Positions 16,770 to 24,192 of a stretch of DNA of 64,000 nucleotides are shown here, piece after piece. The notes under the pieces were generated by a model. That model was not told the origin of the DNA, did no database searches, and saw only the letters and a list, made by a program, of their open reading frames with translations. Both the position numbers and the translations under genes were made by a program. The DNA is taken from contig JANQOR010000026.1 in NCBI GenBank assembly GCA_028285685.1, positions 62,001 to 126,000 of the forward strand, read 5' to 3'. Source of the stretch: Cyclobacteriaceae bacterium. GTDB lineage: Bacteria > Bacteroidota > Bacteroidia > Cytophagales > Cyclobacteriaceae. Every line of letters starts with the position of its first letter. Position 1 is the first letter of the stretch.

Positions 16770-17492
16770 TCAATGCCTTGAAACAAACGTCATGTCGCCA
16801 AGGGCTATTTTCTTATCTAGAACTGGATCTCCTATAAATGAAAGCGTAGCATCTCCAAAAGCTGTGACTTTAACGTATTCCTGTTCGCCTACATAGAGCT
16901 CATTGTCTCCAAAATTTGTGAATTTAAGATAGCTACCCCTGAGATTTCTTGCATGAACCTCATTGTCACCATAGGAAGTATAGACTTGGTTTGGCACGTC
17001 ACCACCTTTGATCGTCAATTTGTTATCGCCGTAAAGCCCAACCTTCAAGTGACCAATATTCATGGATTCGAATCGGGCATGAGTCTCACCATAGATTCTC
17101 AATTGCAGCCTACGTTGGTCAAGGTCATCAGATACTGTCAACCTTTCTTCCCCATACACGGTCAGTTTTTGAAAATCCCTATAGGTAATTACAGCCTTGA
17201 CCTTGGTTCTGTCATCATAAGGATCTAAGCCGTCAGTAATAACTTTTTTAAAGACTACTTTTGCTTCATCCAGGTAAAGATGTAGCGTTTTGCCACTAAC
17301 CTCTACATTTATCTTATTCAGATCAACTGTGCTGGATAGGACTTCTACTTTTTCGGTGGTTCCTTTGCGAAGTTCAACTTCAAAATATGGATGGATCATG
17401 ACGTTCGCAAAAGGATCAACGTCCACAGCGTCCAGTTGAGAGTAGCCACAAAAACTAATTGGTAAGAGAAAGAGTTGCAATAGCCTTTTCAT
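16770..17492 (-). CDS. DUF2807 (head GIN domain) secreted beta-helix protein
   Basis: This 240-residue secreted protein has a signal peptide (MKRLLQLFLLPISFCGYSQ). A DUF2807-type right-handed beta-helix follows, seen as short repeats alternating hydrophobic residues with Gly-Asp turns: KLTVYGEERL, LQLRIYGETH, LKVGLYGDNKL, NQVYTSYGDNE, LKFTNFGDNEL, VKVTAFGDATL. These proteins are usually exported or envelope-attached in Bacteroidota, with no known biochemical activity. It is convergent with the GH63 gene, 6 bases apart. The regular GD-containing rungs make the fold assignment fairly secure; the role is not. Confidence 0.8.
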   Translation of the reverse strand: MKRLLQLFLLPISFCGYSQLDAVDVDPFANVMIHPYFEVELRKGTTEKVEVLSSTVDLNKINVEVSGKTLHLYLDEAKVVFKKVITDGLDPYDDRTKVKAVITYRDFQKLTVYGEERLTVSDDLDQRRLQLRIYGETHARFESMNIGHLKVGLYGDNKLTIKGGDVPNQVYTSYGDNEVHARNLRGSYLKFTNFGDNELYVGEQEYVKVTAFGDATLSFIGDPVLDKKIALGDMTFVSRH

Positions 17493-17631
17493 AGGAATTT
17501 GAGTTAGTATATGGTATTGATGCTAACCTGACCAAAAGGGTTGCTCAAAAGGCATCTTTTTTTGTGCTGCCACTGACGCAGAGCAATTTCAAGAGCCTCA
17601 CCTACACAATTTACCTAATTAAAGGCTTCAA

Positions 17632-17651
17632 AATACCCAAATTCGGGTATT
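17632..17651. promoter_or_regulatory. Inverted repeat (AATACCC-N6-GGGTATT), candidate operator
   Basis: A perfect 7-base dyad, AATACCC and GGGTATT, flanks a 6-base AT-rich centre (AAATTC), 56 bases upstream of the small CxxC gene at 17708. There is no downstream T-run, so a terminator is unlikely. Symmetry and position suggest a binding site for a dimeric regulator, but no regulator gene is adjacent and the site could be fortuitous. Confidence 0.4.
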
Positions 17652-17707
17652 GACATTCGGTCACGCTCATTTCAACTTTGAGTTTTCAACCAAAACGTTC
17701 TACCACT

Positions 17708-17905
17708 ATGCCGAATTTTATTGTTAACACTAATGCCGTGAACGGTATTCACCACGTCCATGACGAAAATGCCTTGTGCCGACATTTACCAGAACCCGAT
17801 CACAGAAGAAGTCTGGGGTGGTTCTCAAGCAGCCAGGGAGCAATATTTGAAGCTCAAAAAACGTTCAGCTCAGCTTCAGGCTGCAAGTACTGCGCGAAGG
17901 AATAA
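17708..17905 (+). CDS. Small conserved CxxC protein
   Basis: This 65-residue protein begins MPNFIVNTNAVNGIHHVHD and ends GCKYCAKE. It matches my memory of a widespread small family whose members read roughly MPxYxVNxNAQxNGxHEVH, a conserved Cys, LGxxxSCxxAxxxA, then a terminal GCxYC motif. Cysteines here are Cys24 (NALCRHL) and the terminal CKYC; the usual mid-protein Cys is absent (FSSSQGAIFEA). A small metal- or zinc-binding fold is plausible, but no function is established to my knowledge. The start is at the ATG where the family consensus begins, not at a TTG 30 bases upstream. The dyad at 17632-17651 lies in its promoter region. Confidence 0.7.
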   Translation: MPNFIVNTNAVNGIHHVHDENALCRHLPEPDHRRSLGWFSSSQGAIFEAQKTFSSASGCKYCAKE

Positions 17906-17909
17906 AAAA

Positions 17910-18293
17910 TTACAAGTTAAGACCTGCCAACTTTTCATTGATTATTGGAATCCACAGTTTTCTCTGCTTGGCAGGCAGGTCTTCCAACTTGATTGGAACT
18001 TCATCAGCTCCCGTTTTCAGCTGAAAGCCAGTAAAAACATATTTTTCATCACGAACACGTCCCTCATAGTGAATAACAACTGGAATAACATCATTGACCA
18101 TATGAGTAAATGAGCCAGTAGAAGAGAGATCTTCATTTACTGCCAACTTATTCCTTGTCAACTTATTCATAAACACCTGGTTGTTTGAAATTCTCACCTT
18201 TCGCTCGAACAGACCGGTTTCCTTGTTAAGCTTGAGCTGAGCCTGAGATAACCCGCTGAGCAAGATTGCTATTACCAGCATCCAATTCTTCAT
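17910..18293 (-). CDS. Small secreted protein of unknown function
   Basis: This 127-residue protein has a clear signal peptide (MKNWMLVIAILLSGLSQAQ) followed by a soluble domain with NKETGLFERKVRI and MVNDVIPVVIHYEGRVRDEKYVF. The beta-rich pattern suggests a small periplasmic or surface domain. I do not recognise a named family. It is convergent with the small CxxC gene, 4 bases apart, and divergent from paaK across 191 bases that contain the 18420-18443 dyad. Confidence 0.6.
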   Translation of the reverse strand: MKNWMLVIAILLSGLSQAQLKLNKETGLFERKVRISNNQVFMNKLTRNKLAVNEDLSSTGSFTHMVNDVIPVVIHYEGRVRDEKYVFTGFQLKTGADEVPIKLEDLPAKQRKLWIPIINEKLAGLNL

Positions 18294-18419
18294 ACTTCCT
18301 GGATTTGGTGATTATAAATTTACATCATCTGGAACTCTAAGCCTCAAGTGAGTGGAGGTTTGTGATTCTACCTGGTCTTTAAAATAGCAGTCATCTATTT
18401 GGGTTCTTTTCGAACAGTC

Positions 18420-18443
18420 AATATCTTCAGGGTAGAAGATATT
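18420..18443. promoter_or_regulatory. Inverted repeat upstream of paaK (AATATCTTC-N6-GAAGATATT)
   Basis: A perfect 9-base dyad with a 6-base spacer (AGGGTA) lies 41 bases upstream of the paaK start. The flanks add GTC on the left and, after a short gap, TTGAC on the right. It is not followed by a T-run, so it is more likely an operator or an mRNA 5' hairpin than a terminator. A regulator for paaK is not encoded next to it. Confidence 0.45.
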
Positions 18444-18484
18444 ACTTTGACCTGCACGCTAAAAACGATTTCAAATTCAAACCC

Positions 18485-19786
18485 ATGTTCAACCCTGAAA
18501 TAGAACAACTGCCGTTTGAAAAACTTCGAAGGCTCCAGAATGAACGTTTGATGGAGACGATTTCTCGCGTCTATGAAAATGTTCCCTTTTACAAGGAAGT
18601 ATTTGACAAAGCAGGATTGAAGCCTGGTGAAATCAAAGGGGTTCAGGACTTACACAGAATTCCTTTCACAAAAAAGTCTGATTTGAGAGACAACTATCCT
18701 TTTGCCCTATTCGCCGAGCCAATGGAAAAAATTTTGCGAATACATGCTTCAAGTGGCACGACCGGAAAGCCAACAGTTGTCGGATATAATAAGAGCGATC
18801 TAGATGTATTTGATGAAGTGGTTGCCAGATCTTTGGTCTGTGCAGGAGCTAAAAAAGGCATGAAGCTTCATAATGCATATGGCTATGGACTGTTTACGGG
18901 TGGGCTTGGAATGCATGGCGGGGCCACCAGGCTGGGTATGTCTGTGATTCCCGTTTCTGGCGGAATGACCGATCGGCAATTGCTGTTGCTTCAGGACTTT
19001 CAGCCTGAAGTCATTTGCTGCACTCCCTCATACGCGCTAACGCTTGGCGAAGAATTCAAGAAGCGTGGTATTGAAATTGAAGATTTGAATCTTAAGTATG
19101 CGGTCCTCGGTGCAGAGCCATGGACGGAGACTGTTAGAAAAGAAGTCGAAAAGCGAATGGGTGTGGTTGCGACCAACATTTATGGGCTTTCTGAAATCAT
19201 GGGCCCAGGGGTGTCTCAGGAAGATTTTGAAGAAAGAGGAACGGGAAGTTACGTTTGGGAAGATCACTTTTTCCCTGAAATTGTGGATAAGGACACCGGG
19301 GAACCACTACCTAATGGAAAAGAAGGAGTGCTTGTCTTCACCACACTCACGAAGCAAGCCATGCCACTACTTAGATACTGGACTAACGACATCTGCAGCC
19401 TCAACTATGACCCGGACGGAAAGAGAACCCACATCAAGATGAGTACGATCAGGGGGCGGGCCGACGATATGCTGATTATACGAGGAGTAAACCTCTTCCA
19501 CACACAGGTGGAGGTCTTGTTAGAGGACCATGATGAACTGTCAGCAAATTATCAGCTCATCGTGACCAGAGAAAGTACAATGGACCAGGTCAAACTTGAG
19601 GTTGAAGTAGCAAACTCGCGCATCGATAATCAGAAAAATGAGTCCATCCCAGATCTCCAAGCTGCGTTGAGCCGCAAGATCAAAAACAACATTGGTCTGA
19701 CAATGGAGGTGGAGATTAAAGATCCGGAAACGATTCCCAGAAGTGAAGGTGGGAAATTGAGTCGTATCAACGATAAAAGGGGTTAG
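18485..19786 (+). CDS. paaK: Phenylacetate-CoA ligase
   Basis: This 433-residue adenylate-forming enzyme activates phenylacetate, or a related aryl acid, to its CoA thioester with ATP. The P-loop-like signature is ASSGTTGKPTVVGYN near residue 95, followed by CCTPSYALTLGE, YGLSEIMGPGVSQE near residue 240 and the hinge/C-domain region RGRADDMLIIRGVNLF near residue 325. Length and motifs fit PaaK-type ligases, which lack the larger N-terminal domain of other acyl-CoA synthetases. No other phenylacetate-pathway genes (ring epoxidase and so on) are in the window, so the isolated copy may instead serve indole- or phenyl-acetate scavenging. A strong upstream dyad suggests dedicated control. Confidence 0.92.
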   Translation: MFNPEIEQLPFEKLRRLQNERLMETISRVYENVPFYKEVFDKAGLKPGEIKGVQDLHRIPFTKKSDLRDNYPFALFAEPMEKILRIHASSGTTGKPTVVGYNKSDLDVFDEVVARSLVCAGAKKGMKLHNAYGYGLFTGGLGMHGGATRLGMSVIPVSGGMTDRQLLLLQDFQPEVICCTPSYALTLGEEFKKRGIEIEDLNLKYAVLGAEPWTETVRKEVEKRMGVVATNIYGLSEIMGPGVSQEDFEERGTGSYVWEDHFFPEIVDKDTGEPLPNGKEGVLVFTTLTKQAMPLLRYWTNDICSLNYDPDGKRTHIKMSTIRGRADDMLIIRGVNLFHTQVEVLLEDHDELSANYQLIVTRESTMDQVKLEVEVANSRIDNQKNESIPDLQAALSRKIKNNIGLTMEVEIKDPETIPRSEGGKLSRINDKRG

Positions 19787-19848
19787 AAGCCTAAATCTGC
19801 AACTATTTAAGAATGGTGAAGTCTTTTTTGGAAAGACCAAAACTATCT

Positions 19849-22233
19849 ATGCTGACTAACAACATTAAAATAGCCCTTCGGAAATTTTGGAAAAACAAAT
19901 CCAGCTCCCTCACCAAGCTATTCAGCCTGTCTATTGGCTTGATCAGCCTTTCCTATATTTCAATCTACATCCATCAGGAAACTAGCTTCGACGACTTTCA
20001 CTTAAAGCGCCACAATATCTATAGGGTCAACACAGCTGACATTTCTCCCACTGGAACACTAAACCTGGCACTAACAGCCACTCCGGTCGGGGGTTATCTA
20101 AAATCGGTTTCGCCGGAAATCAAGGAATTTGTCAGAATAAACAAAGAATACGGAAGCAGAGCAATTAGATATAAAGACAAACTATTTTCCGAGAGCGAAA
20201 ACATCTACTACGCAGATCAAAATTTTTTCAACCTTTTTGATTTCGACTTGCTGCTTGGTAATAAGGAATATGCATTAGCCGGGCCCGATAAGATCATCAT
20301 TACTGAGAGAACCGCGCTAAAGTACTTTGGAAGCATAGATATACTTAATAAAACCCTCACATATGATGGAGAACCGTTCACCATATCTGGAGTAATTCAA
20401 AATATGCCTTCTAACTCTCATCTACAATTTGATTTTCTCATTTCGATGGCCACATTTTTAAAAACAAGGCCTGTGGCCAGCCAAAATTGGACATGGTACC
20501 CGATGAATACATACCTACTAATGAATGATCAGGCCGATCTTAACAGACTTGAGAAAGAACTTAAAGAAGTTCCCGAATATCTCTCGGAAAATAGCTCAGG
20601 TCAACTGAAAGAGTTATCGATTGAGCCACTTGTCGGTATGCATTTTAGTACACCCAAACTGGGTGAACTAGGTCCTAAAGAGCAGTTGTCCAACCTGTAT
20701 GTGTTAATGGCGATTGGCATTATGATTCTTCTTTTAGCAATTTCCAACTTTATCAATCTAACCACAGCCCAAATCACCCTACAGGACAAAGAGGTTTCCG
20801 TAAAGAAAACAATGGGAGCATCCAAAAGGGAAATAGTCTTCCAATTCTTAATTGAATCATTCATATTGACATTCCTGGCAACCATGATTTCCACCTTGGC
20901 GATTCTGGCTTCATTTTCTTACTTCGAGAATTTCATGGGAAGATCATTCAATACTTCATTCCTCAGCCTACCTATCACCCTTCTACTTGTCCCACTAGTG
21001 CCTTTGATTCTCACACTATTAGGTGGAATCTACCCGGCGATTAAATTCTCGAACATTTCTCCCATTCATCTTCAAAAGAAGATTGCTGGAAAGAAGGTCC
21101 TATTGGATACGCGAAGCTCCTTGCTCGTTTTTCAATTCTCAATTACCAGCGCTTTGATCATCTGCTCGCTCCTGATATATCAACAATTGGATTTTTTGCA
21201 AAACAAGGATAAAGGCCTGAACACAAGACAAAAGATTGTTATTGATTACGGTCCAAATGCAAGAATTGGAAATGCCTTTGAATCATTGAAAACAGAATTT
21301 GCCAACATCGAAGGTGTCCAAAGTGTATCTTTTAGCTCTCATATACCTGGCCAACGACCGAATGGCGTAGGAACAACGATCACGGATAAAGAAGGTCAAA
21401 TAAGGAATGGAGACATCAATCTGACGCTTGTTGATCATGATTTTGTGAAAAATTATGGCTTGCAAATCATTGCAGGTCGCGACTTTAGGAAAGGTCCTGC
21501 AGATTTGAACTCAGCATTGATTCTTAATGAGTCTGCTGTACATGCATATGGTTATGACGATCCCAGGGATATCATCGGAGTTTCTTTCACCCAGTGGGGA
21601 GGTGATGGAAAAGTGATCGGTGTTGTAAATGATTTCAACTACTTGTCCCTCCACAATGATATTGGCTTGCTGTCGCTCAAAATCTGGTCGGATCAATTTC
21701 AAAAGATAACAATGGATGTCGCTGAGGTCGATCTTCAAAACACAATTGAGCTATTGCGGTCAAAGTGGATAGCTTTGTTCCCTGACATTCCATTCAACTA
21801 CTATTTTGTGGATGATAGTTTGAGTGCTCAGTATGAAAAGGACAAGCAATTTGCCACCATAATCAGCTTCTTTACACTGATATCTATCACGATCGGGATC
21901 CTTGGATTAGTTGCCTATGCTACCTTTTGGTGCAACGGCAGGAAAAAGGAAATATCAATCAGAAAAGTACTGGGCGCTGGTGCACCTCTCCTTCTCTGGA
22001 AACTGTATAAAGGCTTTAGCATTCCAGTCATAATTGGATTTGTTTTGGCTATCCCCCTGGCTTATTATTTTGGAAACCAGTGGCTTCAGCAGTTTGCATA
22101 TCGGGTTGGATTTAGCTGGATCTTCCTCGTTGCTCCACTGCTCATTTTGATAGCTTTTGTTTGTATTTCTGTTGGGGTACAAACAGTGCAACTTGTACTT
22201 TCAAATCCTGTGGACAATCTTAAGGAGGAATAA
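19849..22233 (+). CDS. ABC transporter permease, MacB/FtsX type
   Basis: This 794-residue permease has the MacB architecture duplicated: an N-terminal helix, a periplasmic MacB core domain (about 50-280), three helices of an FtsX domain (about 285-420), a second periplasmic domain (about 450-660) and a second FtsX domain (about 670-794). Typical FtsX-loop segments are KEVSVKKTMGASKREIV and KEISIRKVLGAGAP. The ATG at 19849 (MLTNNIKIALRKFWKNK) is chosen as the conserved family start; an ATG at 19813 would add 12 residues. No ATPase gene is adjacent, which is common for this expanded Bacteroidota family; it presumably uses an ATPase encoded elsewhere. The substrate is unknown. Confidence 0.87.
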   Translation: MLTNNIKIALRKFWKNKSSSLTKLFSLSIGLISLSYISIYIHQETSFDDFHLKRHNIYRVNTADISPTGTLNLALTATPVGGYLKSVSPEIKEFVRINKEYGSRAIRYKDKLFSESENIYYADQNFFNLFDFDLLLGNKEYALAGPDKIIITERTALKYFGSIDILNKTLTYDGEPFTISGVIQNMPSNSHLQFDFLISMATFLKTRPVASQNWTWYPMNTYLLMNDQADLNRLEKELKEVPEYLSENSSGQLKELSIEPLVGMHFSTPKLGELGPKEQLSNLYVLMAIGIMILLLAISNFINLTTAQITLQDKEVSVKKTMGASKREIVFQFLIESFILTFLATMISTLAILASFSYFENFMGRSFNTSFLSLPITLLLVPLVPLILTLLGGIYPAIKFSNISPIHLQKKIAGKKVLLDTRSSLLVFQFSITSALIICSLLIYQQLDFLQNKDKGLNTRQKIVIDYGPNARIGNAFESLKTEFANIEGVQSVSFSSHIPGQRPNGVGTTITDKEGQIRNGDINLTLVDHDFVKNYGLQIIAGRDFRKGPADLNSALILNESAVHAYGYDDPRDIIGVSFTQWGGDGKVIGVVNDFNYLSLHNDIGLLSLKIWSDQFQKITMDVAEVDLQNTIELLRSKWIALFPDIPFNYYFVDDSLSAQYEKDKQFATIISFFTLISITIGILGLVAYATFWCNGRKKEISIRKVLGAGAPLLLWKLYKGFSIPVIIGFVLAIPLAYYFGNQWLQQFAYRVGFSWIFLVAPLLILIAFVCISVGVQTVQLVLSNPVDNLKEE

Positions 22234-22326
22234 GGTCTATGCTCACCCAGCAGCAAGACTATTACGAATTCTTGGTTTTCTGGGACGTTGGCTAAGAATA
22301 GGGATTTGCGTAGTATCTTGTAGATC

Positions 22327-22953
22327 ATGTTAAAGCTACTATCACTACGTTGGCTTGGCTATCACGTCACTTCTCTCATCGAAATTCTCTTCTCATTTCA
22401 TCCATTTCGAATTTTCACATACAAGATTCCGATCATCTTTCGTCCTGGAATATCAGCGATCACATTTCTGTTTGCCTTCTTTTGTCTGCTGATCATCTTA
22501 CTCCCGATCGTTATTGTAGTTGCTACCTACTTCAATATTCAGCAGTGGGCTTTTGCCCCACTCATCGCAACAGCTTTTGGGGTAGTCTTTAGCATTATTT
22601 TTAAAAATGTAACTAACGGAGCTATTGTGAAAATCACCTATGACGGGCATCGAATTCTCTTTACCACTTTTGGGTTATTTGAGAAAACGGTAGAACCCAT
22701 TCCAATGACAGAGGTCAAGGGTGTTTCCTTGTATACGGATCAAACCCCAAGATCAAAAAATTATAAAATATGTCTATTGCTTACAGACCATCGGACAATT
22801 TTGCTCCGTGTTTCCAAAAGCAAAAGCAGATCCAAGCGAAGGCTCGAAAAGGTGGGAACGGCACTCAACCTGTCAACTGTCCCATATCCGAAAGGAACAA
22901 TTCCAATCAACGACATCAGTCTTGGCAACGCAAGGGAAGCCTATGAACACTAA
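22327..22953 (+). CDS. Membrane protein with PH-like C-terminal domain
   Basis: This 208-residue protein has two adjacent membrane helices (about residues 45-70 and 75-95: ITFLFAFFCLLIILLP and WAFAPLIATAFGVVFSI) and a cytoplasmic C-terminal region of about 110 residues. The pattern IVKITYDGHRILFTTFGLF, then PIPMTEVKGVSLYTD and YKICLLLTDHRTILLRVSKS, is reminiscent of bacterial PH-like domains. I do not recognise a named family. It follows the ABC permease by 93 bases on the same strand. Confidence 0.6.
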   Translation: MLKLLSLRWLGYHVTSLIEILFSFHPFRIFTYKIPIIFRPGISAITFLFAFFCLLIILLPIVIVVATYFNIQQWAFAPLIATAFGVVFSIIFKNVTNGAIVKITYDGHRILFTTFGLFEKTVEPIPMTEVKGVSLYTDQTPRSKNYKICLLLTDHRTILLRVSKSKSRSKRRLEKVGTALNLSTVPYPKGTIPINDISLGNAREAYEH

Positions 22954-22988
22954 GTTCGCACAATAGGCACTTACACTTCAAGCCAGAT

Positions 22989-23168
22989 TTAAGAGGGTGA
23001 AAACACATTACGGAAAGTAAAGGCCTCTTTTGTTTCACCATTTACATGCAGATGTTCAAGCTTCCTCATGGCCTCTTCAACGGTAGAAATGTGTCCATTA
23101 ATCAATCTCCGATCGGATTTTTCATCTTGTTTTAGGGGGTTGTCATCGTTATTCGCAACATACAGCAA
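22989..23168 (-). pseudogene. Possible decayed or unannotated small gene
   Basis: An open frame on the minus strand encodes about 59 residues with coding-like composition, including DEKSDRRLINGHISTVEEAMRKLEHLH in pieces, and ends NVFSPS before a TAA stop. There is no ATG near its 5' end. The only starts are a TTG at 23168 or an internal ATG (EEAMRKL), and the frame is closed upstream by a stop at 23175-23177. It overlaps the promoter region of the gene at 23184. It may be the remnant of a longer gene, a small TTG-initiated protein, or chance. Confidence 0.3.
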
Positions 23169-23183
23169 ACCTATTTACTGAAA

Positions 23184-24044
23184 ATGCACAAATTCATACT
23201 CACCACCTCACTTGCACTTCTTTTTTCCATCCCTTCATTTTCTCAAAGCAATATTGATTGGACAAGCCTCAAGTTTAAAAATGACAGCACGAATCAGAGA
23301 GAAGAATATAAGATAACAATTGAAGATGGCACCATCATTTATGGTGTGCTTGAAAGACTTACTACCACCCAGTTATTTGTTGAAACTAACGAGCTAGGTA
23401 CGTTGGCCTTGGCTGTTTCCAGAATTGTGTCCATTGAACCAAGAAATGCAGAGCTAATTGAAGAAGGCAGGTCAATGGTCGGAGTTAATCACTACCTGAT
23501 AGCCCCAAGCCCATATGGACTAGAGCAAGACGAATTTAATCTTCAGTTCTCAGAAGTATTCCTCTTTTCGGGTTGGTACGGTCTTTCAGACAATTTCACC
23601 CTTGGCGGAGGTTTCACACTGATTCCCGCAATCGACTTTTCAGATCAGTTGTTTTACTTGATTCCGAAGATGAGTTTTGATCTGGCTCCGGGTATCCGTG
23701 CTTCAGCACAGCTAACTTACTTAACAACGAATGGGGAAAGTACATCCCTCCTTTCATTGACTGCTGGTTTCGGAAAACCTGACAGTCATTTTTCCATCGG
23801 CTATTCTTCATCTTTGACAGACAACGTTGGTGGTGCAATCAATTCAGGTTTTGTGTTGAGGGTCTCTGAAAAATTCGGCGTGCTGGCAGATGGTTATTTC
23901 TTCACAGAGGAGACTGACGAGAACTTAATCGGTTTTGGGGCGAGATTCATAGGTAGGTCCTCTTCATTTGATTTTGGTTTCTTGACAATCCCGGATTCAG
24001 GAGTAGGTGCTATTCCCTGGATCAACTATACCATCAGACTATGA
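23184..24044 (+). CDS. Secreted/outer-membrane beta-rich protein of unknown function
   Basis: This 286-residue protein has a signal peptide (MHKFILTTSLALLFSIPSFSQ). A small N-terminal region (about 40-95: YKITIEDGTIIYGVLERL, LAVSRIVSIEP) resembles the regulated-setting domain of the lipoproteins at 6147-6998. The remainder alternates short amphipathic strands with Gly-rich turns (FSGWYGLSDNFTLGGGFTL, FSIGYSSSLTDN, GFGARFIG), as in small outer-membrane barrels, and ends in an aromatic/hydrophobic strand (NYTIRL) fitting barrel assembly. I recognise no named family. It lies 148 bases upstream of the BNR protein start. Confidence 0.65.
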   Translation: MHKFILTTSLALLFSIPSFSQSNIDWTSLKFKNDSTNQREEYKITIEDGTIIYGVLERLTTTQLFVETNELGTLALAVSRIVSIEPRNAELIEEGRSMVGVNHYLIAPSPYGLEQDEFNLQFSEVFLFSGWYGLSDNFTLGGGFTLIPAIDFSDQLFYLIPKMSFDLAPGIRASAQLTYLTTNGESTSLLSLTAGFGKPDSHFSIGYSSSLTDNVGGAINSGFVLRVSEKFGVLADGYFFTEETDENLIGFGARFIGRSSSFDFGFLTIPDSGVGAIPWINYTIRL

Positions 24045-24192
24045 GCTCCTGCTGGAGTCGAAGCACGTCATTATTGTAGGAGTATTCTACTTCGTCATTT
24101 TGATTGGTATAAAAGCTACCATTCATCAAATACCGTTAATCCATCTTCTTATAATTCTTAACTTTAACACTCAACTTAAACCTATCACAAGC

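Noticed and set aside
17760-18113. Plus-strand open frame across the small secreted protein
   Set aside because: It lies mostly antisense to the 17910-18293 gene and out of frame with the small CxxC gene, and its composition is not protein-like.
24007-24192. Extended N-terminus of the BNR protein overlapping the preceding gene
   Set aside because: The signal peptide begins at the ATG at 24193, and the longer frame overlaps the upstream stop.
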